The position numbers were made by a program, and so were the translations under genes. Positions 42,031-51,024 of a DNA stretch of 64,000 nt are shown here, piece by piece. Below the pieces are notes generated by a model. That model did no database searches. It saw only the letters and a list, made by a program, of their open reading frames with translations, and was not told where the DNA came from. The DNA comes from Cytophagales bacterium. Its GTDB lineage: Bacteria; Bacteroidota; Bacteroidia; Cytophagales; Cyclobacteriaceae. The stretch spans positions 1 through 64,000 of the forward strand of contig JAFLBR010000017.1 in assembly GCA_017303795.1 (NCBI GenBank), in the 5' to 3' direction. The number at the start of each line of letters is the position of its first letter. The stretch's first letter is position 1.

Positions 42031-42110
42031 GGCTTCAAGCCTCAAGCTTTAGGCTACAAGCAGCAAGTGTTTACGAATTCACTTGCAGCTTATGGCTTGC
42101 GGCTTGCAGC
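42031..42110. repeat. Large imperfect hairpin of CAAGC/GCTTG words
   Basis: The 80 bases between nth and the NamZ-like gene consist of words such as CTTCAAGCCTCAAGC and GCTTGCGGCTTGCAGCC. AAGCAGCAAGTG pairs with CACTTGCAGCTT (one mismatch) around a ten-base centre and the flanks extend the stem imperfectly. Similar intergenic word repeats occur elsewhere in the window with other words (CCAGCAAC). Confidence 0.6.
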
Positions 42111-43283
42111 CTATTGATACAACACATATTTATTTCTGATCACTTTATATTTCTCGAGATCATTTTTCCAGCTATTTCGAATCTGTTCTTCGGTAAGCCC
42201 GTCTTTTATCTGTTGTTTTAATTTAGTTGAGCCGGCCAGAATATCGAAGTAGGGAATGAAAAACTTTTCCTTATCGGGATAGAGCGCATATATTTTTAAG
42301 ACATACGATAGATCAATTTTACGTGCCGGTGTGTCGTTTCGCAGGTCAATACCGTAACACAATTTATTTTCGTGCGGAGGTTTTACAGCTACGCCTTTGA
42401 TGGTAACTGGTGTAAATGTAAAGGTCAGGTCTTTTAATTCGGGGGCACCCAATACCTGAAACGGAAATGGTGTGCCGCGTCCCAGACTTATGTTGGTGCC
42501 TTCAAACAAACAGATGGATGGATAAAGTTGTATCGCTTGATTGTTAGGTAAGTTTGGGGATGGACCAACGGGTAATAGATAAGGTTCGCCATGCTTCCAG
42601 TTTTTTACCGGAATAATTTCAATGTCGCACTTTACTTTATTCAAAAGCCAGCCTTCGCCATTTAATAACTGTGCAAGTTCACCCACTGTTAATCCATGCG
42701 CCATGGGTATGGTGTGCATGGCCACAAATGATTTTAAGGCTTTATCGTTCATGGGGCCATCTACAAAATCGTTCGGGTTGGGCCTATCAAGAATAATCAT
42801 TTTTTTATTCGATTCGGCACAGGCCTCCATTACATAGTGCATAGTACCGATGTAGGTATAAAAACGAGTGCCCACATCCTGAATGTCAAACACCACTACA
42901 TCTACATCGGCCAATTGTTGTGCGGTTGGTTTTTTATTTTTTCCGTAAAGAGAAATTAACGCAATACCGGTTTTAACATCCACACTATCATTTACCAGTT
43001 CACCATCGGCTGCGTTTCCGCGAAAGCCATGTTCGGGGCCAAAAATTTTTACAACGTTCACGCCAAGGCTTTTAAGGGAATCGGCCAGGTGGGTTTTGCC
43101 GATGAGGGAAGTATGGTTCACCGTAAGGGCAACGCGTTTGTTTTTTAGTTTAGGGAGCAGCGTATTAATTTGGTCAGCTCCCGTAAGGATGGGCGGTTTG
43201 GCTGTAGCTTTTTCCTGCGTAGGTTGTGCTTTGCACGAAACCATTGTGAACAAAACGAGAACGAATACCAATAACCTGATCAT
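42111..43283 (-). CDS. NamZ-family exo-beta-N-acetylmuramidase lipoprotein (DUF1343)
   Basis: A 390-residue lipoprotein (lipobox TMVSC, Cys17). It has the DUF1343 motifs VALTVNHTSL, GPEHGFRG, SLYGKNKKP, DIQDVGTRFYTYI, LDRPNP and LSLGRGTPFPF-like GRGTPFPFQ. Characterised members (Bacillus and Tannerella NamZ) cleave MurNAc from the non-reducing end of peptidoglycan fragments. Here it probably acts in the periplasm in wall recycling. It is divergent from the LolC/E-like gene with a 42-base spacer that must hold both promoters. Confidence 0.85.
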   Translation of the reverse strand: MIRLLVFVLVLFTMVSCKAQPTQEKATAKPPILTGADQINTLLPKLKNKRVALTVNHTSLIGKTHLADSLKSLGVNVVKIFGPEHGFRGNAADGELVNDSVDVKTGIALISLYGKNKKPTAQQLADVDVVVFDIQDVGTRFYTYIGTMHYVMEACAESNKKMIILDRPNPNDFVDGPMNDKALKSFVAMHTIPMAHGLTVGELAQLLNGEGWLLNKVKCDIEIIPVKNWKHGEPYLLPVGPSPNLPNNQAIQLYPSICLFEGTNISLGRGTPFPFQVLGAPELKDLTFTFTPVTIKGVAVKPPHENKLCYGIDLRNDTPARKIDLSYVLKIYALYPDKEKFFIPYFDILAGSTKLKQQIKDGLTEEQIRNSWKNDLEKYKVIRNKYVLYQ

Positions 43284-43325
43284 TTCTTTTTATTTTGGCG
43301 AAAGTATAAAATTAAGAATTAGTCG

Positions 43326-44690
43326 GTGCTTTCCCGTTTCATCGCTCAAAGAATCCGCCACGCGCAAGGCAATAGTTTTGCTTCTGTTATTCATAAAATA
43401 GCAGTGGCCAGTATTGCCATTGGGTTAGCTGCCGCCATCATATCGTTTTTAATTATGCAGGGGTTTCAGGCTGCGGTTAAAGACAAAATCTACAGCTTTA
43501 GCAACCACTTGTTGATTACACGGTTTACCATGAACAACTCGGTGGAAGAACAACCTTTTGACTACCGGATAGAGTTATACAAAAACCCGCAGCAGTTTCC
43601 GTTTGTAACGCACGTGCAGGAGTATGCCCACAAAGCCGGGCTTGTAAAAACCGATGATGAAGTTCTGGGAATTGTATTTAAAGGCGTGGGCCAGAGTTTT
43701 AATACCGAAAGTTTCAACCCGAATTTACTGGAAGGCAGGTTTATTCATTTTTCGGATTCAGCGTACGCCAATGAAGTGGTGATAAGTAAAGTAATTGCCG
43801 ATAAAATAAATGCCAAAGTAGGCGATCAACTTACCATTCATTTTTTTCAGAACCCACCACGCTTCCGCAGATTGGTTGTTGTGGGAATTTATGAAACCAA
43901 CTTGTCGGATTACTTTGACAGCAAAGTTATACTGGGAGATATTGGTTTGGTTCAACGCCTTAACGATTGGGCACCACACGAAGCTGGTGGTTTAGAAATT
44001 CAGGTTAACCTGAATCATTTCAATACACTTTCGCTTTGGCGCGAAGATTTTTCCGCATACGCTGAGTATGCACATGAAGCCATCTTCAACAATCCTGAAA
44101 TTGATAATCCACAACTTGCCTATTGGGGCGCCCTCTACGATTACCAGTTTAACTTTGATCGGGCGGCATTAGAATCGGCCGCAAGGCAAATAGGCGATTC
44201 GATGGATTATGATTTGTATATTGAAACCGTACGCGATAAATACATTCAGGTATTTGAATGGCTCGATTTGATTAAACGTCAGGTAAAAATTCTGTTAGTG
44301 ATAATATTGGTGGTGGTGTGTGTGAATATGATTTCGGTGATTTTAATTTTAGTAATGGAACGCACACCCATGGTTGGAATTCTAAAAGCAATGGGTGCTA
44401 AAAATCAATTGGTACGAAATGTCTTTTTACAAAGCGGAATAAATTTAATTGGGCGAGGTTTAGTGTGGGGCAATGCTATTGGTTTGGGTTTATGTTTTTT
44501 ACAGTATAAGTTTAAGTTCATTGCACTTAACCCACACGACTATTATATGGAGTATGTACCGGTGCAATGGGGCTGGGATACCGTACTGATTTTGAATGCC
44601 ATTGTGTTTGGCACCGTGCTTACCGTTCTGCTCTTACCAACATTGTATATCTCGCGCATTAATCCCATTCAGGCCATCCGGTTTGATTGA
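43326..44690 (+). CDS. ABC-transporter permease, LolC/LolE-FtsX type
   Basis: A 454-residue inner-membrane protein with one N-terminal helix (about residues 22-45), a large periplasmic domain (about 50-315) and three C-terminal helices (about 318-342, 370-400 and 415-440). The FtsX-domain motifs SVILILVMERTPMVGILKAMGAK and the INPIQAIRFD end are clear. The length and arrangement match lipoprotein-release permeases. The ATPase (LolD) gene is not adjacent. The start is GTG at 43326. Confidence 0.87.
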   Translation: MLSRFIAQRIRHAQGNSFASVIHKIAVASIAIGLAAAIISFLIMQGFQAAVKDKIYSFSNHLLITRFTMNNSVEEQPFDYRIELYKNPQQFPFVTHVQEYAHKAGLVKTDDEVLGIVFKGVGQSFNTESFNPNLLEGRFIHFSDSAYANEVVISKVIADKINAKVGDQLTIHFFQNPPRFRRLVVVGIYETNLSDYFDSKVILGDIGLVQRLNDWAPHEAGGLEIQVNLNHFNTLSLWREDFSAYAEYAHEAIFNNPEIDNPQLAYWGALYDYQFNFDRAALESAARQIGDSMDYDLYIETVRDKYIQVFEWLDLIKRQVKILLVIILVVVCVNMISVILILVMERTPMVGILKAMGAKNQLVRNVFLQSGINLIGRGLVWGNAIGLGLCFLQYKFKFIALNPHDYYMEYVPVQWGWDTVLILNAIVFGTVLTVLLLPTLYISRINPIQAIRFD

Positions 44691-44853
44691 TTTTTCCACA
44701 ATCTGTAGAATTGCTCCACACTTTTGTTGATACAGATCTAATGGTCTGAAAAAACTATCAACTGATTTTCAACAAGTTAGGCTTTAAGTTTCCCCTTATT
44801 TTGGTTTAGCCAAATGTTTGCAATACCCCACGCAAAACAAAAACGAAACAACC

Positions 44854-45603
44854 ATGAAAGCTCAAATCATCCTAGGCGTAGTTGCCGCTTCTTTCTTTGC
44901 CAGTTGCAATGTAAAGGAGAATGAAGAATTGAAGGCTCGTGTAGTTACCCTTGAAGAAGAACTAAAGGAAACACAAAAGTCAGCCGATCAATTACAACAG
45001 GTAAGTGTTATGCTCGATTCAATCGAAGCAAACCGCACTTTGTTAAACGAAGGGTTAATAGAAGGTACTAACTATACCGACTACTCAACCCGTATGAAAA
45101 ATCTGCACGCCTATATTAAAGACACGCAGGTTAAATTAAACGATCTGGAAACTTCTTTAAAGAAGTCAAAGTCAAATGCATCGGCTTATACTAAAATGGT
45201 TACTAAACTAAAGGCCGACCTTGAAGCCAGCACCACACAAGTAGCTTTGTTACAAGCTGAGGTTGAGAAGTTCAGAATTGAAAACCAGGCTATGGCAGTT
45301 ACACTTGTTCAGAAAGACTCGGTGTTGAACAGCAATGCTGAGGTTATCAAAGTAAAAGAATCTGACATTGTAGCATTGGAGACTAAAGTAAAAGACATCT
45401 CTACACAGTCTACTACAACCCAGGCCGATCTGTTATATGCACAAGGTCAGGCATTGGAAACTGCGGCAGCCCGCACAAAGTTGGCTCCTCGTAAGAAAAA
45501 AGATACACAGCGTGAGGCGCTTGAATTATACAAACTCTCTTACTCTCTTGGAAAGCAAGAGGCGAAAGCAAAGATTGATGAGTTAGAGAAAGTGGTTGGC
45601 TAA
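44854..45603 (+). CDS. Coiled-coil lipoprotein of unknown function
   Basis: A 249-residue lipoprotein (lipobox FFASC, Cys17). Nearly the whole mature part, from about residue 22 to 200, consists of heptad coiled coil (ELKARVVTLEEELKETQ and similar), ending in a basic ARTKLAPRKKKDTQ segment and a short helical tail. It resembles outer-membrane-anchored periplasmic spacers such as Lpp-like or OMP-P6-like coiled coils. A strong terminator follows, so it is separate from the PepSY-like gene downstream. The ATG at 44854 is preceded by a 160-base AT-rich region that carries no other gene. Confidence 0.7.
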   Translation: MKAQIILGVVAASFFASCNVKENEELKARVVTLEEELKETQKSADQLQQVSVMLDSIEANRTLLNEGLIEGTNYTDYSTRMKNLHAYIKDTQVKLNDLETSLKKSKSNASAYTKMVTKLKADLEASTTQVALLQAEVEKFRIENQAMAVTLVQKDSVLNSNAEVIKVKESDIVALETKVKDISTQSTTTQADLLYAQGQALETAAARTKLAPRKKKDTQREALELYKLSYSLGKQEAKAKIDELEKVVG

Positions 45604-45625
45604 ATGTGGGGTTGGCCGGCCACGG

Positions 45626-45654
45626 CCCACCGGGTGTATGCCCGGTGGGTTTTT
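45626..45654 (+). terminator. Rho-independent terminator of the coiled-coil lipoprotein gene
   Basis: Perfect nine-base arms (CCCACCGGG / CCCGGTGGG) with a six-base loop are followed by five T residues. This is a strong intrinsic terminator. Confidence 0.92.
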
Positions 45655-45710
45655 GTTTTAGCAGGTGAGTTTAATTGTAGTGATAAATCAACACATTGCT
45701 GAATGTATCG

Positions 45711-45725
45711 CCACACAATGTGTGG
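45711..45725. promoter_or_regulatory. 15-bp palindrome CCACACAATGTGTGG, candidate enhancer (UAS)
   Basis: Perfect seven-base arms around a single central base. The centre is about 96 bases upstream of the transcription start predicted from the sigma-54-type promoter at 45787, a usual distance for an NtrC-family activator site. The activator gene is next to the promoter's target gene. Confidence 0.5.
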
Positions 45726-45786
45726 TGTAAAAAAAGCAAAACATCTATTACAGTGTAGAATCAACGATTTGGATTATTGATACTGG

Positions 45787-45802
45787 TTGGCACAGGAATA
45801 GC
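45787..45802 (+). promoter_or_regulatory. Sigma-54-type promoter TTGGCACAGGAATAGC
   Basis: The -24 element TTGGCAC and a -12 element TAGC are spaced as GG-N10-GC, which is required for sigma-54 and does not occur in the housekeeping consensus. The single difference from TGGCAC-N5-TTGC is the A in TAGC. The expected start of transcription is at about 45814, giving a 34-base leader to the ATG at 45848. Confidence 0.6.
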
Positions 45803-45847
45803 GTGATGAATTGGTATAACTAATTGTTCAACTTAAAACCAAAAGTC

Positions 45848-46141
45848 ATGAAAAAAGTAGTTGCAATCCTTTCGCTTGTGTTGTTTGCAGGTGCTATGCA
45901 AACCACGTTCGCAGTAACCTCTTCATCTGTTGCTATCGAGTTACAAGATGAGTTGGTAAAAATTACCACCGATGAACTTCCCGATGCGGTAAAACAAACG
46001 CTGGCTTCAGCCGATTATCAGGGCTGGGCAGTGGAAGAGGCTTATCACAACAAGACAAAAGATCATTATGAACTGAAGGTGAAGAAAGAAGCCGAAACCA
46101 AAACCCTGAAGTTTAGTAAAGATGGTAAGGAGATTAAGTAA
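45848..46141 (+). CDS. Small exported PepSY-like protein
   Basis: A 97-residue exported protein: a signal peptide (MKKVVAILSLVLFAGAMQ), then a PepSY-like domain with the LPDAVKQTLAS helix and the DHYELKVKKEAETKTLKFSKDGKEI strands. Such small BLIP-like domains bind ligands or peptidases; a role in envelope stress or in inhibiting proteases is possible. It has a sigma-54-type promoter of its own and lies just before the gene for an NtrC-type activator, separated by a terminator. The ATG at 45848 fits a signal peptide start. Confidence 0.7.
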   Translation: MKKVVAILSLVLFAGAMQTTFAVTSSSVAIELQDELVKITTDELPDAVKQTLASADYQGWAVEEAYHNKTKDHYELKVKKEAETKTLKFSKDGKEIK

Positions 46142-46163
46142 TTTCACCAACAACCTTTTACAT

Positions 46164-46195
46164 AAGAGGGCCGGTTAATTCCGGCTTTCTTTTTT
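46164..46195 (+). terminator. Terminator after the PepSY-like gene
   Basis: AAGAGGGCCGG pairs with CCGGCTTTCTT when G-T wobbles are allowed; the core GCCGG/CCGGC stem and the T-rich run up to 46195 support intrinsic termination. It separates the PepSY-like gene from the regulator gene. Confidence 0.7.
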
Positions 46196-46206
46196 ACTTT
46201 TAAGTT

Positions 46207-47550
46207 ATGGCTGTACTGCTCATTGAAGATGACCGAACCTTCCAACGTATTCTGGAAGGATTTTTAGCGAAAAATAAATTCGAGTCGGTGGCTTGTTCCA
46301 CTGCCAAAGAAGGGCTTGCAGCTGTTTCAAAGCAAGACTTTGAATTAGTGTTGTTGGATTACCGTTTGCCGGATGGCACGGGTATGGAAGTGTTAGAACA
46401 AATTAAACACAACCATCCGCAGTTGCCCGTCATCATCATGACGAGTTATTCGGATATCCGCACCGCAGTAAAAGCCATGAAAGCTGGTGCGTTTGAATAC
46501 ATTACAAAACCCGTAAACCCCGATGAACTTTTATTGCTAATCAAATCGGCACTTTCAAAACCAACTAAGTCAGAAAAAACGGCTTCAGTAAGTCAACCCC
46601 AGTTTGTTGTGGGTAGTAGCGACATCGCGCGGCAACTTCAACAACAGATTAGCCTCGTGGCCCCAACAAATCTGTCTGTTATCATTCAAGGCGAAAGTGG
46701 TACTGGAAAAGAGCAGGTGGCACGTTCCATTCATCAACTCAGTACGCGTTCGCAAAAACCATTTGTGGCTGTGGATTGTGGAGCACTTTCAAAAGAGTTA
46801 GCGGCCAGCGAATTGTTTGGCTATGCGAAAGGTGCATTTACGGGCGCTTTGCGCGATAAGGAAGGTCAGTTTGTAGCTGCCGATGGTGGTACATTGTTTC
46901 TGGATGAAGTAGGCAATCTTTCGTATGAAGTGCAGGTAAAATTGTTGCGAGCCATTCAGGAACGTATTGTGCAGCCCTTGGGAACAACAAAACAAATTCA
47001 GGTTGATGTAAGGATTATTACGGCAACAAACGATGACTTACATGAGCAATCCAAAAATGGCATGTTCCGAGAAGATCTATATTATAGATTAAATGAATTT
47101 AAACTTCATGTACCGGCCTTGCGTAACCGGGCCGATGATTTGCATGAGTTTATGGAATTTTTTATGAGCCAGGCTAATGCGGAGTTAGGCCGCACCACAA
47201 CCGGTTTTAGTACTGAGCTAACTAACTTGTTTCGTAAGTATGATTGGCCCGGCAACTTGCGTGAAATGAAAAATGTAATTAAGCGTGCCGTGTTGGTAAC
47301 GGGCGCAGGCGAAATTGGGGTAGCAGCATTGCCACCCGAAATGGTTGATGCCGTAAATAAACCTACCTTTAATTCAATTAATGAAACCAACACTTACGAT
47401 CTGAAGGCGATTCAGGAATCGCAAGAGCGCGATTTGATTACCAAAACATTAGCTGAAGTTCGATACAACAAATCGAAAGCTGCGCGCTTGCTGAACATCG
47501 ACCGCAAAACGTTGTATTTGAAAATGGAAAAATACAACATTCAAGGTTAA
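46207..47550 (+). CDS. NtrC-family sigma-54-dependent response regulator
   Basis: A 447-residue activator. Receiver domain: residues 1-115, phospho-acceptor Asp51 in LLDYRLPDG. AAA+ domain: about 135-365, Walker A GESGTGKE (162-169), the sigma-54-contacting GAFTGA motif intact (209-214) and Walker B GTLFLDEV. A Fis-type helix-turn-helix (about 405-445) ends RKTLYLKMEKY. It will activate sigma-54 promoters, with the one in front of the PepSY-like gene as an obvious candidate. It overlaps the convergent hybrid kinase gene by four bases. Confidence 0.94.
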   Translation: MAVLLIEDDRTFQRILEGFLAKNKFESVACSTAKEGLAAVSKQDFELVLLDYRLPDGTGMEVLEQIKHNHPQLPVIIMTSYSDIRTAVKAMKAGAFEYITKPVNPDELLLLIKSALSKPTKSEKTASVSQPQFVVGSSDIARQLQQQISLVAPTNLSVIIQGESGTGKEQVARSIHQLSTRSQKPFVAVDCGALSKELAASELFGYAKGAFTGALRDKEGQFVAADGGTLFLDEVGNLSYEVQVKLLRAIQERIVQPLGTTKQIQVDVRIITATNDDLHEQSKNGMFREDLYYRLNEFKLHVPALRNRADDLHEFMEFFMSQANAELGRTTTGFSTELTNLFRKYDWPGNLREMKNVIKRAVLVTGAGEIGVAALPPEMVDAVNKPTFNSINETNTYDLKAIQESQERDLITKTLAEVRYNKSKAARLLNIDRKTLYLKMEKYNIQG

Positions 47551-50000
47551 ACCGAAGTTTCTACACCTTTTGATAATTCCAGTTGAAGTTGCTTTACCTG
47601 ATGCAACACCTGTGGTAATTCGCGGATAGTATGAAGCGGAGTGCCCGCTACAAGCATTTGCTCAATGCGTTGCAATTCTTTCATGAGCGGTCGCGCTCCA
47701 AATTGACCAACACGCCCGGCAAGTTGATGAATAATTTCACGGGCACCGGCAGCATCTTTATCCAGCATGCGTTTTTCTAATTGCAAAATGTTTTTGTGTG
47801 TTTCTTCAATAAACTCTTCCACTATCGAATTCATCAGCACTTTATCGCCATGCGTCATTTTTTCTAATTCAGAAAGGTTTACTTCTGTTTGCTGCGTAGT
47901 TGATTGGATTTGATGTAAGGCATCCAGAAATTCATTTTCCCGAAAAGGTTTTGGTAAGATTCTGTTAAAGCCACTTTCCACAATAAATTTTCGTTCATCA
48001 GGAAGGAGGTGTGCTGTTAAGGCAACAATGTAAAGTTCAGGTACGCGGGCACGCAGTTGTTTACAAAGATCAACACCATTAATTCCAGGCATGCGAATGT
48101 CCAGAAACACTACATCGGTGGCATTCAACTTTTGTTCGAGCATTTTAAGCGAACTTTGCAGCGATGTATAAGCAACATTATTCTTTTCCAGAATGAGTGA
48201 ACACAGTTTTAAAATTAACGGATCGTCATCCACCAACCACACATGGCCAGCAAAAGTTGTCGGTTTGGTTTGTTGAACAGGGCTTACAACAGGAGCCTCC
48301 GTTTTTTCGAATGTAATTAAGATGCTAAAGGTGGTGCCTGTGCCAACTTCACTTTCCACCTTAATGGTGCCTTGTTGAAGTTCAATAATTTTTTTTACAA
48401 TGGATAGCCCAAGGCCCGCACCGCCATATTGCCTATGAATACTCTTACCACCTTGTTCAAATTGGTTAAAGATTATTTCCTGTTCTTCTTTCGGAATTCC
48501 TTTTCCGGTATCTGAAATTCTAAACTCGGTTTTAATGTGTGTGGCAGTTTGTTCTAAAATACGCGTGCTGAAAGTAATGGTGCCAGAAGCTGTAAACTTG
48601 ATGGCATTGCCCAGTAAATTATAGAAGACTTGTTTTAATCGGAAGGCATCGCCTAAAACCGGTGAATCTATCTGATCGATCTCAATAGTAAGATTGAGAT
48701 TTTTTTGTCGCGCCTGTATGGTAACTACCGTAGCCACTTCATCCACCAGTTCATCTAACCAAAGCGCACTTTTATCTAACACAAATTGCCCGGATTCAAT
48801 GCGGCTATAATCCAGTACCTCATCTACTATATGCAGTAGATGTTCAGATGAATGTTGAATGGCTAATAAAGCTTCAGTATTATTCTTTTGTGAGTTGAGC
48901 TGTTCTGAAAACCCAAGAATAGATTGCAACGGTGTACGAATCTCATGACTCATGTTAGCTAGAAAGCGTTGCTTCACTAAACTCAGCCTTTCAGCTTCTT
49001 CTTTTGCCTGGGTTAATTGTAACCTGTAGTAATTACTACGCGATAAATCAATCAGCATTAGGAACACAAGTGCTGCCGCTATTAGAAAAAAGACTGCAAT
49101 GATTATGCTGATGCGTTCCACACTTTTGTTTACCAGTAATCCGGCCTCAGTATTTTTAGTTTCGAATAGGGCAAGTTCTTCTGTTTCTACTTCGCGTAGA
49201 ATAGAGAGCAATTGGTTGATCAACGCTACGTTGGTATTGATGAGCCGGAGTTCGCGCTGCATCATTTCCTGAGTTTGCAACCGTTGGTCTTCATCCAACC
49301 GTTTCATAATACGCTCTACTTCATCGCGGGCACCTTGTTGGCGGGCAGTTGCCAACGTATCAACTTTGGTAAGTGTTTCTTCTTTTATTTCAATGCTGCC
49401 ATTCAGCGTATCTTTCTTTTTGCTACCAAACAAGCGGCTGAAGAAATTTCGCTTTTCTTCCGGTATATAAGTTGTGGTTGTGGTTTTATTTTGATTGGTA
49501 GAAACCAGACTATCCAGTTGCTGGTTAACAGCCAGAATAAGCGAGAGCGAATCTAACTGTTGTGTAAACTTTTTGTTGGAAACAAATTCCGATCGCAAAC
49601 GCAAATATTCCAACAAAAGATAATCACGTTTAGCTACTACACGTTTCATGGTCTCAAGTCGCCCGGGCTGGCGAGTGTTGTTCCAAGGCATGGCAATTAA
49701 TGTATCCAGCGTGGCGGTAAGTTGTTTTGATTCTTGTAAAATAGCCCGATAGGATTTACCAGGATTTCGGATGGCATCCGCGCGCTGTTGCTGATCGAGC
49801 CGCGTAATTTGTTCAAACAAATTATTGAGTGCACGGAGTTTGTCGTTAGGTACTGTAAGTTCATCTACCTGTTCGAGCAAACTATTAAACCCGATATAGG
49901 TTGTACCCACCGCAAGGGCAATAGCCACGCAAGCCAGCACAAAGGCTGCAATAATTTTTCCCCGTAAGGGTGATAGAAAAGATTTATCTACCAAAGCCAT
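47547..50000 (-). CDS. Hybrid histidine kinase with REC and Hpt domains
   Basis: An 817-residue membrane kinase. Two helices (about residues 13-38 and 297-318) flank a 260-residue periplasmic sensor rich in helix. HisKA follows with phospho-acceptor His352 (MSHEIRTP), then HATPase_c (GNAIKFT, DTGKGIP, GAGLGLSI), a receiver domain near 590-710 (VVFLDIRMPG) and a C-terminal Hpt domain (EIIHQLAGRVGQF, histidine near 760). This is a full His-Asp-His relay lacking only the final response regulator, which the convergent NtrC-like gene can supply. Confidence 0.93.
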   Translation of the reverse strand: MALVDKSFLSPLRGKIIAAFVLACVAIALAVGTTYIGFNSLLEQVDELTVPNDKLRALNNLFEQITRLDQQQRADAIRNPGKSYRAILQESKQLTATLDTLIAMPWNNTRQPGRLETMKRVVAKRDYLLLEYLRLRSEFVSNKKFTQQLDSLSLILAVNQQLDSLVSTNQNKTTTTTYIPEEKRNFFSRLFGSKKKDTLNGSIEIKEETLTKVDTLATARQQGARDEVERIMKRLDEDQRLQTQEMMQRELRLINTNVALINQLLSILREVETEELALFETKNTEAGLLVNKSVERISIIIAVFFLIAAALVFLMLIDLSRSNYYRLQLTQAKEEAERLSLVKQRFLANMSHEIRTPLQSILGFSEQLNSQKNNTEALLAIQHSSEHLLHIVDEVLDYSRIESGQFVLDKSALWLDELVDEVATVVTIQARQKNLNLTIEIDQIDSPVLGDAFRLKQVFYNLLGNAIKFTASGTITFSTRILEQTATHIKTEFRISDTGKGIPKEEQEIIFNQFEQGGKSIHRQYGGAGLGLSIVKKIIELQQGTIKVESEVGTGTTFSILITFEKTEAPVVSPVQQTKPTTFAGHVWLVDDDPLILKLCSLILEKNNVAYTSLQSSLKMLEQKLNATDVVFLDIRMPGINGVDLCKQLRARVPELYIVALTAHLLPDERKFIVESGFNRILPKPFRENEFLDALHQIQSTTQQTEVNLSELEKMTHGDKVLMNSIVEEFIEETHKNILQLEKRMLDKDAAGAREIIHQLAGRVGQFGARPLMKELQRIEQMLVAGTPLHTIRELPQVLHQVKQLQLELSKGVETSV

Positions 50001-50041
50001 CCCGAAAGGTAACGACTTAAATTGGCTATTGGTATGAGATT

Positions 50042-50545
50042 TTAACGAACGGAAACTAAATCATACCGGTGTTCGAGCAGCGGTTTACCAAAGGCTGAGG
50101 AAGTCTTTTCTTCGGTAAGCGTAAATCCATGGCGCGTATATAATGAGGCTGCAGCTTTCAACTCGTGCGTAGTAAGCAGGTAAGCACTTTTATAATCGAT
50201 CGATTTCAGCGATTCCATAAACAGCATCATCAGTTTTTTGCCAAGACCAATTCCGCGGTAAGCGGGTTCAATTATGAAATAGCGCAACTGAGCGGCCGTA
50301 CCGCGATTCATAAGCGACATAAATCCGATTATTTTACCGTTGTGTTCGCAAACCCACACGCGGTTTGTTGCTGGGTTAAACTGCGTATAAAATTCAAGTA
50401 AACTTTCGGCTACGTATTGTTCAAATAAAATTCCGAATTGATATTCCTCGCTGTAGAGTTTACCATGCAGGTAAACGAGATAGCCAAAATCGCCAGGCTT
50501 TAACTCGGTACGAATCTGAATATCCTGTATCGTGACATTTTCCAT
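50042..50545 (-). CDS. GNAT-family N-acetyltransferase
   Basis: A 167-residue acetyltransferase with the GNAT acetyl-CoA-binding motif YRGIGLGKKLM (motif A) and an upstream CEHNGKIIGFMSL strand. The C-terminal LYTRHGFTLTEE motif B is also present. The substrate is not predictable. Its start overlaps the MarR stop as TAATG, and the pair corresponds to the MarR-GNAT fusion found in many bacteria. Confidence 0.87.
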   Translation of the reverse strand: MENVTIQDIQIRTELKPGDFGYLVYLHGKLYSEEYQFGILFEQYVAESLLEFYTQFNPATNRVWVCEHNGKIIGFMSLMNRGTAAQLRYFIIEPAYRGIGLGKKLMMLFMESLKSIDYKSAYLLTTHELKAAASLYTRHGFTLTEEKTSSAFGKPLLEHRYDLVSVR

Positions 50546-50976
50546 TAGTTTACGGTGTTTAGAATTTGTTTGATTGCCTGCATGTGGGTTATGACAGACT
50601 TGATTTTAGTATCAGGCAATTGTTCCAGAAGTTGTTTGATTTGATTGGATGAAGCGGTATTGATTTTATCAAACTCAAGTTTGCCTTTTGAAGTTAACTT
50701 TATCAGGCTTACTCTGGCATCTGATTCAGTTGCTTGAAGAATGATCAACCCTTTTCTGGAAAAAGATTTTAAAATCCGGCTCAGGTATCCTTTATCCATA
50801 TCAAGCGCAAGAATAATTTCACTGGCGCTGCAGGGTTGGTGGTGCTGAAGTTCATATAACACACGGGCTTCCGGCAATGAGAATTCACTGTTTAAAATAC
50901 CCTTGTCGAGTAAACCTAAAATACGGGTGTAGAATCGATTAAAATCGCGTACCTGCGCAACGTCTGTGGCTGTCAT
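50545..50976 (-). CDS. MarR-family transcriptional regulator
   Basis: A 143-residue winged-helix repressor with FSLPEARVLYELQHH, the recognition helix DMDKGYLSRILKSF and the wing ATESDARVSLIKLTSKG. I choose the ATG at 50976 because the TTG upstream (51024) lies within the promoter and the operator palindrome at 51008-51028. MarR proteins repress nearby genes until they bind a small aromatic ligand or are oxidised. It is coupled to the GNAT gene by a TAATG overlap and likely controls its own operon. Confidence 0.88.
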   Translation of the reverse strand: MTATDVAQVRDFNRFYTRILGLLDKGILNSEFSLPEARVLYELQHHQPCSASEIILALDMDKGYLSRILKSFSRKGLIILQATESDARVSLIKLTSKGKLEFDKINTASSNQIKQLLEQLPDTKIKSVITHMQAIKQILNTVN

Positions 50977-50994
50977 CTTGGTGGGATCATACAG

Positions 50995-51024
50995 TGAAGA
51001 TACGGAATTAGTTGATTTTGTCAA
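50995..51024 (-). promoter_or_regulatory. MarR operon promoter TTG-N19-TATCTTCA
   Basis: On the minus strand TTG and TATCTTCA are exactly 19 bases apart. The last three bases of the -7 box are off consensus. The operator palindrome overlaps the -33 part. Confidence 0.45.
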
